Shown: in pieces, positions 10,132-20,377 of the stretch
Layout: each line of letters starts with the position of its first letter
How positions within the stretch are numbered: the stretch's first letter is position 1
NCBI GenBank assembly: GCA_029880265.1
Contig: JAOUOT010000002.1
Coordinates: forward strand, 243,353-307,352
Reading direction: 5' to 3'
Length of the DNA stretch: 64,000 nucleotides
From: Spirochaetia bacterium
Lineage (GTDB): Bacteria > Spirochaetota > Leptospiria > Turneriellales > JAOUOS01
Translations under genes and position numbers: made by a program
Notes under the pieces: model-generated
The model's input: the letters and a program-made list of their open reading frames with translations, nothing else
What the model was told of the DNA's origin: nothing
Database searches by the model: none

Positions 10132-11374
10132 TTTCATCGGCAATAATCGATAATCCTTTTTTTACGACGCTACTTTCCATTGCATAGCTTATTCTAAGGC
10201 ATTCTTCTTTATGGCTCCACTTTTCTTTTAATCCGGGAAAGTAATAGTTGCCCGGAACGACAAAAACATTTCTTTTTTTAAGTATCTCATAAAACTCAAG
10301 AGACGAAACAGGAAAGTCTTTAAGCCACAGCCATATAAAAAAAGCTCCTTCATTTTTATGTACCTTAAAGTTTGGTACACCGTTTAATTCTTTTATAAGA
10401 AAGTCAAAAGCTTCGTTTGATTTTTTTTGGTAATAAGGTTTAATGATATTATTTGATATATGATTTATATCTTTATTTTTAATAAGGTTTTTCAAGATAG
10501 CGGGTCCAAAACTGTTTACCGACAAATTAATAACGGCGTTCATTTGAGTAACCGCGTTTATGATTTCGCTATTGGCTATGATTATTCCGGTTCTCGCTGC
10601 GGGCAGGCCCAATTTTGACAGACTCATCGTTAATATGATATTTTCATCCCATATTTGATTTGCTTTTTCAAAAATAATTCCGGGAAAAGGCATTCCATAT
10701 GCGTTATCAATCATCAAAGGAATATTTTTTCTTTTGGCTATTTCATGAAGTTTATAAATTTCTTCGTCGGTAATTAAATTGCCCGAAGGGTTCGTAGGTC
10801 TTGAAAGACAAATTAAAGAAATATTCTCAATTTTTTCTAAAGAATTAAAATTTATCTTATACTTAAAAAAGGGTTCGTCAAGATATTCAATATCGGGTTT
10901 AATCGAGATAAAAAGGTCTTTCTCAACGCCTATATCGCTGTATCCTATATATTCGGGAACCAAAGGCAGTAAAATCTTTTTAGTATTTCCTTTAGAGAAT
11001 TCTCCCGCAAGCAGGTTAAATAAAAGAAAAAAAGAATTCTGGCTGCCGTTGGTTAGGGCAATATTTTCATTTTTCAAATTAAGTTTATATGTATCGTTTA
11101 AATAATCTCTTAATGTTTCAATAAATTCAGTATTCCCTTGGGCGCTGTCATAGATTCCCGCTGTTTTCATGAATTCTTCGGTATTATTTGCGATTTTAAG
11201 AATTTCTTTTTGAAATTTCTGAACCGCTTCGGGAATAAAAGCCGGATTACCTCCGCCTAAGAAATATATTTCTTTCGATTGATTAAGAGCCGTGTCTAAA
11301 TCGCTCATTAAACGCGATATGCCTGTTATTTTTGAGAATTTTTTTCCGAAATTCGAAAATATATATTTTGCCAT
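10109..11374 (-). CDS. PLP-dependent aminotransferase, valine--pyruvate transaminase-like
   Basis: 421 aa; FLGGGNPAFIPE, SRPTNPSGN, MSLSKLGLPAARTGIIIA; 3' overlaps murB 3' end by 23 bp. Confidence 0.85.
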   Translation of the reverse strand: MAKYIFSNFGKKFSKITGISRLMSDLDTALNQSKEIYFLGGGNPAFIPEAVQKFQKEILKIANNTEEFMKTAGIYDSAQGNTEFIETLRDYLNDTYKLNLKNENIALTNGSQNSFFLLFNLLAGEFSKGNTKKILLPLVPEYIGYSDIGVEKDLFISIKPDIEYLDEPFFKYKINFNSLEKIENISLICLSRPTNPSGNLITDEEIYKLHEIAKRKNIPLMIDNAYGMPFPGIIFEKANQIWDENIILTMSLSKLGLPAARTGIIIANSEIINAVTQMNAVINLSVNSFGPAILKNLIKNKDINHISNNIIKPYYQKKSNEAFDFLIKELNGVPNFKVHKNEGAFFIWLWLKDFPVSSLEFYEILKKRNVFVVPGNYYFPGLKEKWSHKEECLRISYAMESSVVKKGLSIIADEIKKNLAR

Positions 11375-11393
11375 AATTTTACGAAAATCCCTC

Positions 11394-12251
11394 TTAATAA
11401 AATTTCAAGAATAAATATGAAACCGCTACAAGAATTTGAAGTATACCAAAATATTTTTTCATTTTTTTTGCCGGCATTCTTGCGCCAAGATATGCTCCTA
11501 TAACGGCCCCCGGAGTTGTACCGGCCGCCGAAAGAAGGCTTAGCCCAAAATATAAATTTTTCATATACAGGTAATGCGCCGTTGTAATTGCCGATAAGAT
11601 AAAAATGCAGAAAAGAGAAGTGGCCGCCGCCTCAGACGGAGAAAGAGAACAATAATACATAAAAAAAGGAACCGCTAAAAAACCGCCTCCTATGCCGAAT
11701 ACAGAGCTTATAAATCCGAATATAATACCCATAAAAAGAATTGGTACAGTCAGACTCTTTGGTTGGGCCGTTTTTTTTTGATTCTCTTCGCTTTTTTTAT
11801 TTTTAAGAAGACCATAAACCCCTAAAGAAGCCAAAAGAAGACTATAAAAGAAAGCCACGAAAAAATCTGCGTAAGTAATTTTTTTAAATAAGAATTCTGA
11901 TCCCCATTTGGTATGATGAATATTGCCAATCATGTATGCCGTAATTTGCGCCGCAGGTATTGAAGAGATAAGAAGCAAAACGCCTAATTTTATTTTTATC
12001 TTTCGAAGATACAAATTCTTTACGGTACCCGAAAAGCTTAAAAAAGGCATTTGCCCCATTGACGTTGCCACGGCAAGAGGCGCTTCAAGATTCATTACGG
12101 CGTGAAAAAAAGGCGTGAAAAAAAAACCGCCCCCTACGCCGAAAAGTGACGCGGTAACGCCCACAAGAAAACCGCAAAATATCAATATAAAAACGCTTAT
12201 ATAAATATTGTCAGACAAAAGAGCCAAAGGGGCAAGCTCAAATATATTCAT
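11394..12251 (-). CDS. TSUP (TauE/SafE) family permease
   Basis: Two GVGGGFFFTPF / GIGGGFLAVPF half repeats in a membrane protein. Confidence 0.9.
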   Translation of the reverse strand: MNIFELAPLALLSDNIYISVFILIFCGFLVGVTASLFGVGGGFFFTPFFHAVMNLEAPLAVATSMGQMPFLSFSGTVKNLYLRKIKIKLGVLLLISSIPAAQITAYMIGNIHHTKWGSEFLFKKITYADFFVAFFYSLLLASLGVYGLLKNKKSEENQKKTAQPKSLTVPILFMGIIFGFISSVFGIGGGFLAVPFFMYYCSLSPSEAAATSLFCIFILSAITTAHYLYMKNLYFGLSLLSAAGTTPGAVIGAYLGARMPAKKMKKYFGILQILVAVSYLFLKFY

Positions 12252-12472
12252 CAGGATTCTTTTACTTTTATGTTCTGTTCTTTAATATAAAGAATACTCT
12301 TCTTTATATTTTCAGAATTGCCTTCAATTTCAACTAATATGGTGCCTACCGATTCGCCGTCTAGCTTTGCTTCTAGTATATTGGGTTTTACCTTATGCTT
12401 AGTAATGAGTTCATATATGATCGGTTTATGGACAATATCTTTTGGTATCGTAAGATATATTTTTTTAACCAT
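12251..12472 (-). CDS. NIL-domain small protein
   Basis: 73 aa; KIYLTIPKDIVHKPIIYELITKHKVKPNILEAKLDGESVGTILVEIEG matches NIL-domain pattern. Confidence 0.75.
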   Translation of the reverse strand: MVKKIYLTIPKDIVHKPIIYELITKHKVKPNILEAKLDGESVGTILVEIEGNSENIKKSILYIKEQNIKVKES

Positions 12473-12519
12473 TTCTCATAGTTGACAGACAAGAAGGCAG
12501 AGCGTCAAGTGAAATATTT

Positions 12520-13389
12520 TCAACAAAGGTATTCCCATCCTTCGCGGGCGGCGTATATTTTTATCGGTAATTTTTTTCTCTCTATAACCCTGCGATAATG
12601 AGTCACAATTTTATCGATTTGCTTATCTTCTCTATTTGGGTCATGATGAAACAATACAAGAATTCGAACATTCGCGGCTATTGCCCTGTTTATGGCGTCA
12701 AGTATCGAGCTATGCCCCCATCCCATATATTGACGATATTCATCAGGCAGATACTGGGCGTCGCTTAATAAAATGTCAGAATTTCTTATAAATTCTATAT
12801 GTTTCGCGTTTAATTTCTCTGATTCTTTTACCGCCTTTCCTTCTGCGTTAATGCCGTCAAAATAAGTTTCATGATCAATCGTAAAAGTAACCGATTTTTC
12901 ATTTAATTCGAAACGATATCCGATGCATTTAACGGGATGATTCACTCTTTGTGTCTTGACCTTTAAGCTTTCTAAAGAGAATGTTTCTTCATTTAATTCG
13001 CGAAAAATCAATGCGGCTTGAATATTTCCGAGTCTGGCGGCAATCTCATGATTTTCAATATAAGATTTAACAAATTTTTCCATTGAATTATCAACCGGAT
13101 TAGGGCCGTATATTGTTATTTGAGCCGACTTCTGATAAAAGGGCAGAAAAAAAGGAAGCCCCATAATATGATCAGAATGAAAATGAGTTAAAAAAATATG
13201 AATATCGAGATTTTCTTCTTTTATTAAATTTTCTCCTAAAACCCTTATTCCGCTGCCCGCGTCGATGATAATTTTTTTTTGATTTTCTTCATAAGAAACG
13301 AGAACGCACGAGGTGTTCCCGCCGTATTTTTGGGTTTTTTCTCCTGGAGCCGGTATCGCGCCTCTTGCGCCGTATATTCGTATTTTCAT
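12520..13389 (-). CDS. MBL-fold metallo-hydrolase
   Basis: GGNTSCVLV, IIDAGSGIRVLG, FLTHFHSDHIMGLPFF, LLSDAQYLPDEY, GHSSILDA. Confidence 0.92.
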   Translation of the reverse strand: MKIRIYGARGAIPAPGEKTQKYGGNTSCVLVSYEENQKKIIIDAGSGIRVLGENLIKEENLDIHIFLTHFHSDHIMGLPFFLPFYQKSAQITIYGPNPVDNSMEKFVKSYIENHEIAARLGNIQAALIFRELNEETFSLESLKVKTQRVNHPVKCIGYRFELNEKSVTFTIDHETYFDGINAEGKAVKESEKLNAKHIEFIRNSDILLSDAQYLPDEYRQYMGWGHSSILDAINRAIAANVRILVLFHHDPNREDKQIDKIVTHYRRVIERKKLPIKIYAAREGWEYLC

Positions 13390-13449
13390 ATTAATTTCTT
13401 GGCATTGGGTCTTTAGTTTATAATTAGTATTATTTTAAGGTATAACTTT

Positions 13450-14262
13450 ATGATTCTGTATATTTTACAATTGTTTTTTTCTTTTCTTGTTTACTTTATT
13501 CTTTCTTCTTCTTTTTCTACGATTTCTAATTCGAGCGATAATATCTTTTCTTCTATCGAAAAAATCGTCTTTTTGTTTTTCTTTTTAATTCTCATTACTG
13601 TTTTACTGCAGTTTTTGTTATCTGCCCCCCGAAAAGATAATAGAACCAAATATATAATCTGGATTAAAAATTATAAATTCAAGAAACACAATTTACCGCT
13701 CTTTGTCTTTATAATTTTATTTCATACTCTGGGAACATTCTTGTTTTCAGACACTCATTATCGGGGTATCGAAGGGCGATATCTTACGCTTTCTTTTTTA
13801 TTTTTACTTTTTGCCGCTTTTTGGGAAGAAATAATTTTTAGAGGATTTTTTTTCAAAAAACTCTTTTTATCAAAAATATTAAAAAACCGAACTAAAAAGC
13901 GCTCTACAGCCGTTTTTCTTATAATTTTTCAGGCCCTTATTTTTTCTTTGGCTCATCTTAAAAACCCAGATATTGATATTCTTAAATTCTTTAACATCTT
14001 CAGCGGCGGATTTTTTCTTGGGTTTATAGCGATAAAAAATTTTAAAGGCGCTTTTTTATTTCACTTTATCTGGAATTTTGCTCAAGCCGCAGTTTTGGGC
14101 CTACCCATATCGGGACAAAAACTAGCGAAACCGATTTTTTACGCGAATACTTCAAAAAACTGGGAAGATAATATCATTACGGGAATTATTTTTTTAACGG
14201 CCTCTGTTTTTTTATATCGAAATACAATCGCTAAACGAAGGACGCTTATAAATGCGGTATAA
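13450..14262 (+). CDS. CPBP-family intramembrane metalloprotease
   Basis: Membrane protein with WEEIIFRGFF and FSLAHLKNPD and FHFIWNF motifs. Confidence 0.85.
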   Translation: MILYILQLFFSFLVYFILSSSFSTISNSSDNIFSSIEKIVFLFFFLILITVLLQFLLSAPRKDNRTKYIIWIKNYKFKKHNLPLFVFIILFHTLGTFLFSDTHYRGIEGRYLTLSFLFLLFAAFWEEIIFRGFFFKKLFLSKILKNRTKKRSTAVFLIIFQALIFSLAHLKNPDIDILKFFNIFSGGFFLGFIAIKNFKGAFLFHFIWNFAQAAVLGLPISGQKLAKPIFYANTSKNWEDNIITGIIFLTASVFLYRNTIAKRRTLINAV

Positions 14263-15040
14263 TATTGGCGTGGTTAATTTTTTAAACGCTTATCCTCTTT
14301 TTTTTGGATTTGATAAATTATATAAAAACATTAGAGTCATAAAAGACGTTCCTTCGCGGTTGTCTTTACTTTTGCGACAAAATAAGTTAGACGCTGCCCT
14401 AATTTCTTCTATTGAATATTACAGAAATAAAGAAAATTATGATTTTCATAAGGGCCTTTGCATAAGTTCAAAAGGAAAAGTCGAATCGATAAGACTTTTT
14501 TTATCTAAAGATAACGATATAGTCTTAACCGATAATACGATAAATAAACCTATTGATACCCTTTTTTTTGACTACGCAAGCCGAAGTTCCGTTGAAATGA
14601 TAAAAATTCTGCTAAAAAAACACTTTCCTGAAACCAATTTAAAAACCATTGAAAGAAATCCTCCATATGAAAATATTATAGAAAATCTAAAAACAAACGA
14701 GTCTTTAATCTTAATAGGAGATTTGGCTTTAAATAATAGAAATAAAAAATCAATAGACTTAGGTCTCTGGTATCATAAAACCTTCAATAAACCTTTTGTT
14801 TACGCCTTATGGGTTTTTCACAAATCTTCAAAAATTGATACTGAAATTTTTGAAAATGTATTTCGGTACTCAAAAGAAAATTGGCAAAAAATGATACATG
14901 AAGCCTCGCTGTTATTTAATTTTCCCGCCGGGTTTTCAAAAAAATATTTTGAGAATCTTATCTTTTATGAAATGACCCCTGAAAATCTCGGCGGTTTATC
15001 GTTTTTCTTTCAAGAATACGACAAATTAATCAGCTTTTAA
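14252..15040 (+). CDS. mqnA: chorismate dehydratase-like (futalosine menaquinone pathway, MqnA family)
   Basis: MRYNIGVVNFLNAYPLFFGF, DVPSRLSLLLRQNKLDAALISSIEY, LGLWYHKTFNKPFVYALWVFHK. Confidence 0.8.
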   Translation: MRYNIGVVNFLNAYPLFFGFDKLYKNIRVIKDVPSRLSLLLRQNKLDAALISSIEYYRNKENYDFHKGLCISSKGKVESIRLFLSKDNDIVLTDNTINKPIDTLFFDYASRSSVEMIKILLKKHFPETNLKTIERNPPYENIIENLKTNESLILIGDLALNNRNKKSIDLGLWYHKTFNKPFVYALWVFHKSSKIDTEIFENVFRYSKENWQKMIHEASLLFNFPAGFSKKYFENLIFYEMTPENLGGLSFFFQEYDKLISF

Positions 15041-16395
15041 GGATATCGATAAATAACTTCAAGAGTAGTATCGTCATTAACCTCGGCTTCGCCTCGGTAT
15101 TCGTCGACTGTTTTAATCATCTGTTCAACAATATATTTGCTAAACTCGTTGTCTGACAATTTTTTAGCCGAGGCTTTTTGATAACATTCATGGGCCGATT
15201 CAAGAATTCTATCTTCGCCAAATAATTCATTTTTTTCGTTATGGGCCTCTTCAACGCCGTCTGAAAATGGAATTATCATGTCTCCCTTTGAGAGGGTTGT
15301 TTCAAAAACCTTATATTTTACGTCGTCTATCAGGCCTAAAACAGGACCTGAACGTTGAAATGTTTTTATCTCTTTTTTATTGTCTGCCAGTAAAAAATAA
15401 TAGGGTGGATTATGCCCGCAGTTTATATATGTTACGCCGCCTGTCTTTATCTCTAGTCTCATTAGAAAAAATGTTATAAAGTTACCCATAATCAAGTTTT
15501 TCTTCATATAATTATTTAAATGATACGCTAAATCGCCTAGATTCTCGTATAACGGCAAAAGCAGATTTAAGCACGCATGAAAATTCGACACAATCAAGGC
15601 CGCCGGAATTCCCTTACCCGATACGTCTGCCACCGTAAAATCAACATATTCTGTTTCATTATTCTTTTGATGAACTATGTAATTAAAATAATCGCCGCCT
15701 ACTTCTTTAGCCGGAATCGATATGCCCGCGATAGAATATCCGTCTATTTGCGGATTTTTTTGTGGAAGAAGCTGCTGCTGAATATTTGCGGCTACCTTTA
15801 ATTCTTTTTCCATTTTTTCTCTGATTACTGCTTCATTATGAAGCAGTACTCTTTCAATGGCAATTGCCGCCTGCGAAGCGAAAGCTCTCGATATTCTGAT
15901 ATCGTCTTCTGTAAACTCGCAGTTATTTTTCTTATTCATTAACTGAGCCGTGCCAATTATTTCATCTCTTACTTTTAAAGGTACGCAAAGATAAGATTTC
16001 GTTGTCTCGCCGGTTATGTGATCTACATTTTTATAAAATCTTGCGTCATTTTGTACATCTGCAGTATTTACGATTTTTCCAGTTTCTGCCACATAGCCGC
16101 TTATGCCTTTTCCCATCGGAACCTTAATTTTTTCAAGTTTTTCATGATTAGGATCTGTAGTCGCGGCAAATTCTAAAACATTCTCTTCTTTATTTATAAG
16201 AAAAATAGACGCGATATCGGCTTCAGTTAACTTAGAGCCTTGATAAAGTACCTCTTTTAAAACTTTTTCTAAATCAAAGGAAGAGCTAATAATTTCATTA
16301 ATGCCTAATAAACGTATATATTTTTTAAGTTCATTTATAAGCTCTTCTCTTTCGGCTTTTTTAAAAAAATCATTATATTCTTCAAGTAATTTCAT
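15037..16395 (-). CDS. GAF-domain SpoIIE/PP2C-type serine phosphatase (RsbU-like)
   Basis: GAF domain followed by VAANIQQQLLPQKNPQ, KEVGGDYFNY, VADVSGKGIPAAL, INCGHNPPYYF, FSDGVEEAHN. Confidence 0.92.
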   Translation of the reverse strand: MKLLEEYNDFFKKAEREELINELKKYIRLLGINEIISSSFDLEKVLKEVLYQGSKLTEADIASIFLINKEENVLEFAATTDPNHEKLEKIKVPMGKGISGYVAETGKIVNTADVQNDARFYKNVDHITGETTKSYLCVPLKVRDEIIGTAQLMNKKNNCEFTEDDIRISRAFASQAAIAIERVLLHNEAVIREKMEKELKVAANIQQQLLPQKNPQIDGYSIAGISIPAKEVGGDYFNYIVHQKNNETEYVDFTVADVSGKGIPAALIVSNFHACLNLLLPLYENLGDLAYHLNNYMKKNLIMGNFITFFLMRLEIKTGGVTYINCGHNPPYYFLLADNKKEIKTFQRSGPVLGLIDDVKYKVFETTLSKGDMIIPFSDGVEEAHNEKNELFGEDRILESAHECYQKASAKKLSDNEFSKYIVEQMIKTVDEYRGEAEVNDDTTLEVIYRYP

Positions 16396-16399
16396 TTAA

Positions 16400-17065
16400 C
16401 TATTCGTACCATCTGACAATTTCTTCAATATTAGCGCGGCTCGTTTTAAATTGATTTCTTTTATTTTCTGTATCAGGATACCCTATAGATAAACCTAATA
16501 TCAGTCTTTTGCCTTCAGGTATTTCTAGAATTTTCTTTACTTCTTTCGAATAATCAATTAAATATGCCTGCGGCACGCTTCCTATTCCCGAGTTCCATAA
16601 GGCATACATAAGCGTTTGTATAAACGAACCCATATCAAATATAGACCATTCATTAAGCAAGGCGTCCTGATAAAAGAATAAAACGCACGGCGCGTTAAAA
16701 AATTTATAATTGCTTCTTTTTGATTTGATAAAACTATCGGGTTCGTTGCTTGAAAGGCCAAAAAATTCGTTTCTTTCTTTGAGATTTTCATCAATTCGAT
16801 CTTGAATTTCTTTTGGCCAATATGAGGCTTTTTCTATATCAGGGGCTATCGGCTTGTTTTCAGATAAAAGCTCAAGCAGTTTGGCTGATATCTCGTCTTT
16901 TTTTTTGCCGGCAACAACCGCGACCTCCCACGGCTGAGAATTTTTATACGAGGCCGCTCTTTGCGCCGTTTTGATAGCTTCAAAAATAAGCTCTTTTGAA
17001 ACCGGATCGCTTTTAAAGCTTCTTATGCTTTTTCTTGTTTCAATACATTCTTTAACTTTCATCAT
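16400..17065 (-). CDS. nitroreductase family protein
   Basis: ECIETRKSIRSFKSDPVSKELIFEAIKTAQRAASYKNSQPWEVAVV. Confidence 0.9.
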   Translation of the reverse strand: MMKVKECIETRKSIRSFKSDPVSKELIFEAIKTAQRAASYKNSQPWEVAVVAGKKKDEISAKLLELLSENKPIAPDIEKASYWPKEIQDRIDENLKERNEFFGLSSNEPDSFIKSKRSNYKFFNAPCVLFFYQDALLNEWSIFDMGSFIQTLMYALWNSGIGSVPQAYLIDYSKEVKKILEIPEGKRLILGLSIGYPDTENKRNQFKTSRANIEEIVRWYE

Positions 17066-17164
17066 TTATATATATTTTATTTATATTTTGTACCTGGCGC
17101 GCCGCCAAATATAATGGTATATGAGAGTATTTACTATTTGCTAGAGTCTCTGTAAATACTTTTT

Positions 17165-17611
17165 TCAGGAATATCTTTTCATTTCTCTTTCGGTATCGCG
17201 TTTTATATCGCGCTCTTTTATAGAATGCCTTTTGTCAAATGATTTTTTGCCTTTACCTAAACCTAATAAAACCTTTACTTTTTGTCTTTGATTAAAATAT
17301 ACTTTAAGGGGAACCAAAACCCAGCCTTTCTCGGCCAATTTACCCTTTAGTTTGTCAATTTCTTTTCGATGAAGCAGAAGTTTTCTTGGTCTTTTTGTTT
17401 CATGATTGAATACCGTCGATTTTTCGTAAGGTTCTATGCTCATATTTGTAAGCATTAATTCTTTTTTATGAAACGTTGCGTAGGCGTCAGATATGTTTGC
17501 TTTTTTTTGACGCAAAGATTTTACTTCAGAACCCTTTAAAACGAGTCCCGCTTCAATAGTTTCTATAATTTCATAATTATACCGGGCTTTTTTATTTTCA
17601 GCAATAATCAT
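17165..17611 (-). CDS. smpB: SsrA-binding protein SmpB
   Basis: NKKARYNYEIIETIEAGLVLKGSEVKSLRQKKANISDAYA...GLGKGKKSFDKRHSIKERD; internal M used as start. Confidence 0.95.
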   Translation of the reverse strand: MIIAENKKARYNYEIIETIEAGLVLKGSEVKSLRQKKANISDAYATFHKKELMLTNMSIEPYEKSTVFNHETKRPRKLLLHRKEIDKLKGKLAEKGWVLVPLKVYFNQRQKVKVLLGLGKGKKSFDKRHSIKERDIKRDTEREMKRYS

Positions 17612-17661
17612 TATGTGCGCGTTATTTTTTAATTGGCACACATATCGAAAAGAATTTCTTT

Positions 17662-18402
17662 TTAATACATTTTTAGCTTTTTATTAAATTTCATAAATTG
17701 TCTATAGACTATCTTATTTTTTGAAGTATCATATAGAATTACGCCAAGGTAATTGAATTGATATTGCTGAGCGCCATATGGCGTATACAATTTTGCAAAA
17801 ACACTTGTTTTTAATGGAGCCATTAAAATATTATAGTTTTTTCCTTCCAGTTTACCGGCCCCTTTGCCTTCAAGACCGGGTAGTTTTAAATCGATGCCTT
17901 TATCGCCATTTGCCACGAGATATTTTAAATATTCTTTAAAACTTGGATACTCATATAATCCGGTTTTCTCGTCGTCTATTTTCGTTTTATCTATTTTGGG
18001 AATACTATCTAAATGATAGATATTTTTAATTTCTTTATCTAAATCTCTTTTTCTCCATTCAGGATACCCCACCCACTTTCTTTCTTTTGAGACAGCCTTA
18101 CTTGTTTGATAAAACCCGACAATATACATTTTTAGATTTATATCTTCATCCATTTGATTTAAAATATCAAAACTCAGGTCAAGGTATTCGCCCTTGCCGT
18201 CGCTGGCGAAACGCCGCCCAAAGCTATAATTTGAAACAGTAAGACTTTTATCGAATTTTGCGCCCCCATAATCAAGAACTTCTGAATTTTTATTCTCATT
18301 TTTTTTCTTTCTTGTCTGCGCGGTACCTACTGTCGAAATAAGCGCAATTAAAATTATATTAACAAATATTACAATAATATTATTCTTTTTCAAATTTATC
18401 AT
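17662..18402 (-). CDS. hypothetical exported protein
   Basis: N-terminal signal-like hydrophobic segment (IIVIFVNIILIALISTVGTAQT); no recognised domain. Confidence 0.6.
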   Translation of the reverse strand: MINLKKNNIIVIFVNIILIALISTVGTAQTRKKKNENKNSEVLDYGGAKFDKSLTVSNYSFGRRFASDGKGEYLDLSFDILNQMDEDINLKMYIVGFYQTSKAVSKERKWVGYPEWRKRDLDKEIKNIYHLDSIPKIDKTKIDDEKTGLYEYPSFKEYLKYLVANGDKGIDLKLPGLEGKGAGKLEGKNYNILMAPLKTSVFAKLYTPYGAQQYQFNYLGVILYDTSKNKIVYRQFMKFNKKLKMY

Positions 18403-18458
18403 TATTTTATCCTTATTTTATAGATCGGCAAATAAAATCATTCTCTTAACAACTTATC

Positions 18459-19094
18459 TTAATCTTTTCTTTTGGTTCCCACTAATCTTCTAAAGTCATT
18501 TAAGTTATGAACAACGATACGATCAGGAAATAGATCTATTTTACCGATTTTCACCCAATGATTTAAAGGAGGTTGCACGGCTTCTACTGTTTCGCCGCAC
18601 CAGTGCGCTATATCGTCTACCGTATTGTTGAGAATAACCTCTTTTAGATTTTCAAAATTAGGCTCTTTTTCTGAAAGCATTAAAAAGACATCGGCAACTT
18701 TTGTTTGGACATCGTCTAACAATAATATCATTAGCCTTCTTTTCGCGTCATATATTCTTCTGGCAAAAATCAATAACAGCTTGAAAGCCATCTGCGGTTG
18801 GTTTGTCATTAAAGTTACAAAATTTTCTCTGTTAAAATGCAGCACCTCAACTTGATCAACCGCTATAGCCGTAGCCGATCTTGGCTGTTCTTCTAAAATG
18901 GCCATCTCTCCAAAAATATCGCCTGCTTCTAAGATATCCATTGTTTTTTCTTTATCTTTAACGATTTTAGAAATTCGAACCTTGCCGTTTTGAATTAAAT
19001 AAAAATCGTTTCCTTGTTCAAATTCGCAAAAGATCATTTCTCCGGCGGAGTATTCTTTTCCAAATTTTTCAAATAATCCCGAACCTAATAACAT
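18459..19094 (-). CDS. Crp/Fnr-type cyclic-nucleotide-binding regulator
   Basis: cNMP-binding fold ([21 protein letters not shown]) plus C-terminal winged-helix-like segment ([28 protein letters not shown]). Confidence 0.85.
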   Translation of the reverse strand: MLLGSGLFEKFGKEYSAGEMIFCEFEQGNDFYLIQNGKVRISKIVKDKEKTMDILEAGDIFGEMAILEEQPRSATAIAVDQVEVLHFNRENFVTLMTNQPQMAFKLLLIFARRIYDAKRRLMILLLDDVQTKVADVFLMLSEKEPNFENLKEVILNNTVDDIAHWCGETVEAVQPPLNHWVKIGKIDLFPDRIVVHNLNDFRRLVGTKRKD

Positions 19095-19095
19095 A

Positions 19096-20376
19096 TCAAC
19101 CGCCTAATTGCTCAATCTTATTTTTTGCCCGCGTCGTATCTTTATCGATTGGCTTTATTGTCGCGGCTTTTTTATAGTATGCAACCGCCCTAGCCTTATC
19201 TCCAGTTTTTTCAAACACCTCGGCTATATGCATTACGCTTTTCTTTTTTGACTCTCCTTCAGGATACGTTTTGATATATTCAGAAAACGAGGCTAATGCT
19301 TCTTTCATATTATTTTTTTTCATCAAAGCCCTGCCCTTCTCAAAAATAGCCTTTTCAGGAAGCGACGCTTCTTCATCATTTGAAAAACTTTTTGCGTTAA
19401 TTACTTTATTAAACTTTTCAATAGCCGCATCGTAATTTTCCTGCGAAAAATCGTTTAGCCCGTCATAATAAATAGAAGAAATACCTCCTCCGTTACTTGA
19501 AGGTTGTGATGAAAAATCCATATCTAAATCAGACGAGCCAAAATCTGAATCTAAAGAAAAATCGTTAGATGGCGCAAAATCCATATCGCTTGAAGCGGGC
19601 GCAGAGAAATCCATGTCATTTGAGGCCGGAGCCGTAAAATCTCCAAGATCTTCTCCTGTAGAAAGGTCAAAATCGCCTGAGTTATCTATCGGAGCGGCTG
19701 TAAAATCGTCTGTCATTGAAGAATCGTCGGGCATTGATTCAAAATCAGACGATATCTCGCCGCTATCTTCAGATACAGAGACGTCTTGTTCGCCGTAAAG
19801 TATCGCGTCTAAATCGGGGCCTCCCGAAGGATATGCCTGGCCCTGCTTTATATTTGTCAGCATTTTTTCGGCGCGCGCGATGAGGGCCCCTTCGGGATAA
19901 TTTTTTATATATGCGTTATATGCATATTCTGCATGTTTATAATTGCCCTGCTTGTAATAATATTCAGCTACTCTCATAACTTCTACAGAAGTATCGGTAA
20001 CGTCTCTTTCGCCAAGTGTTTCTCTTACTTTTCGATGTACCTTGCGAAGCTGCGATGAAAACACCTTTAACATTTGAAGAACAAGGCTTGGGTTTTTTAA
20101 TGAAAACTGTTCAAAGGCGCTCGTTTTAAAAACTAAAACCTCGCAATCTGTTACAACCTGAACTGTTTCTTCTCTGGGATACCGTCCTAAAGCCGACTTT
20201 ACGCCAAAAAACTCGCCTCTTTTAACAGTCTCTTTGGTTTCATTTTTAAAGTCTAAACTTGGCGAAATAAGCGTTACCTGTCCCTGTTTTAATACAAAAA
20301 CTTCGTCAACATTTCTATCGCCTTCGAAATAAATTATCGAACTAGCTTTATATTTTCTTGATACAGGCGCGCTCAT
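19096..20376 (-). CDS. cyclic-nucleotide-binding domain protein with Asp/Ser-rich linker and C-terminal TPRs
   Basis: N-terminal cNMP-like domain, [18 protein letters not shown] low-complexity linker, TPR-like repeats at the C terminus. Confidence 0.85.
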   Translation of the reverse strand: MSAPVSRKYKASSIIYFEGDRNVDEVFVLKQGQVTLISPSLDFKNETKETVKRGEFFGVKSALGRYPREETVQVVTDCEVLVFKTSAFEQFSLKNPSLVLQMLKVFSSQLRKVHRKVRETLGERDVTDTSVEVMRVAEYYYKQGNYKHAEYAYNAYIKNYPEGALIARAEKMLTNIKQGQAYPSGGPDLDAILYGEQDVSVSEDSGEISSDFESMPDDSSMTDDFTAAPIDNSGDFDLSTGEDLGDFTAPASNDMDFSAPASSDMDFAPSNDFSLDSDFGSSDLDMDFSSQPSSNGGGISSIYYDGLNDFSQENYDAAIEKFNKVINAKSFSNDEEASLPEKAIFEKGRALMKKNNMKEALASFSEYIKTYPEGESKKKSVMHIAEVFEKTGDKARAVAYYKKAATIKPIDKDTTRAKNKIEQLGG

Positions 20377-20377
20377 A

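Noticed and set aside
17133-17161. Hairpin AGTATTTAC...GTAAATACT next to smpB
   Set aside because: Followed by T6 only on the + strand, where no upstream + gene exists; AT-only stem is weak evidence for function.
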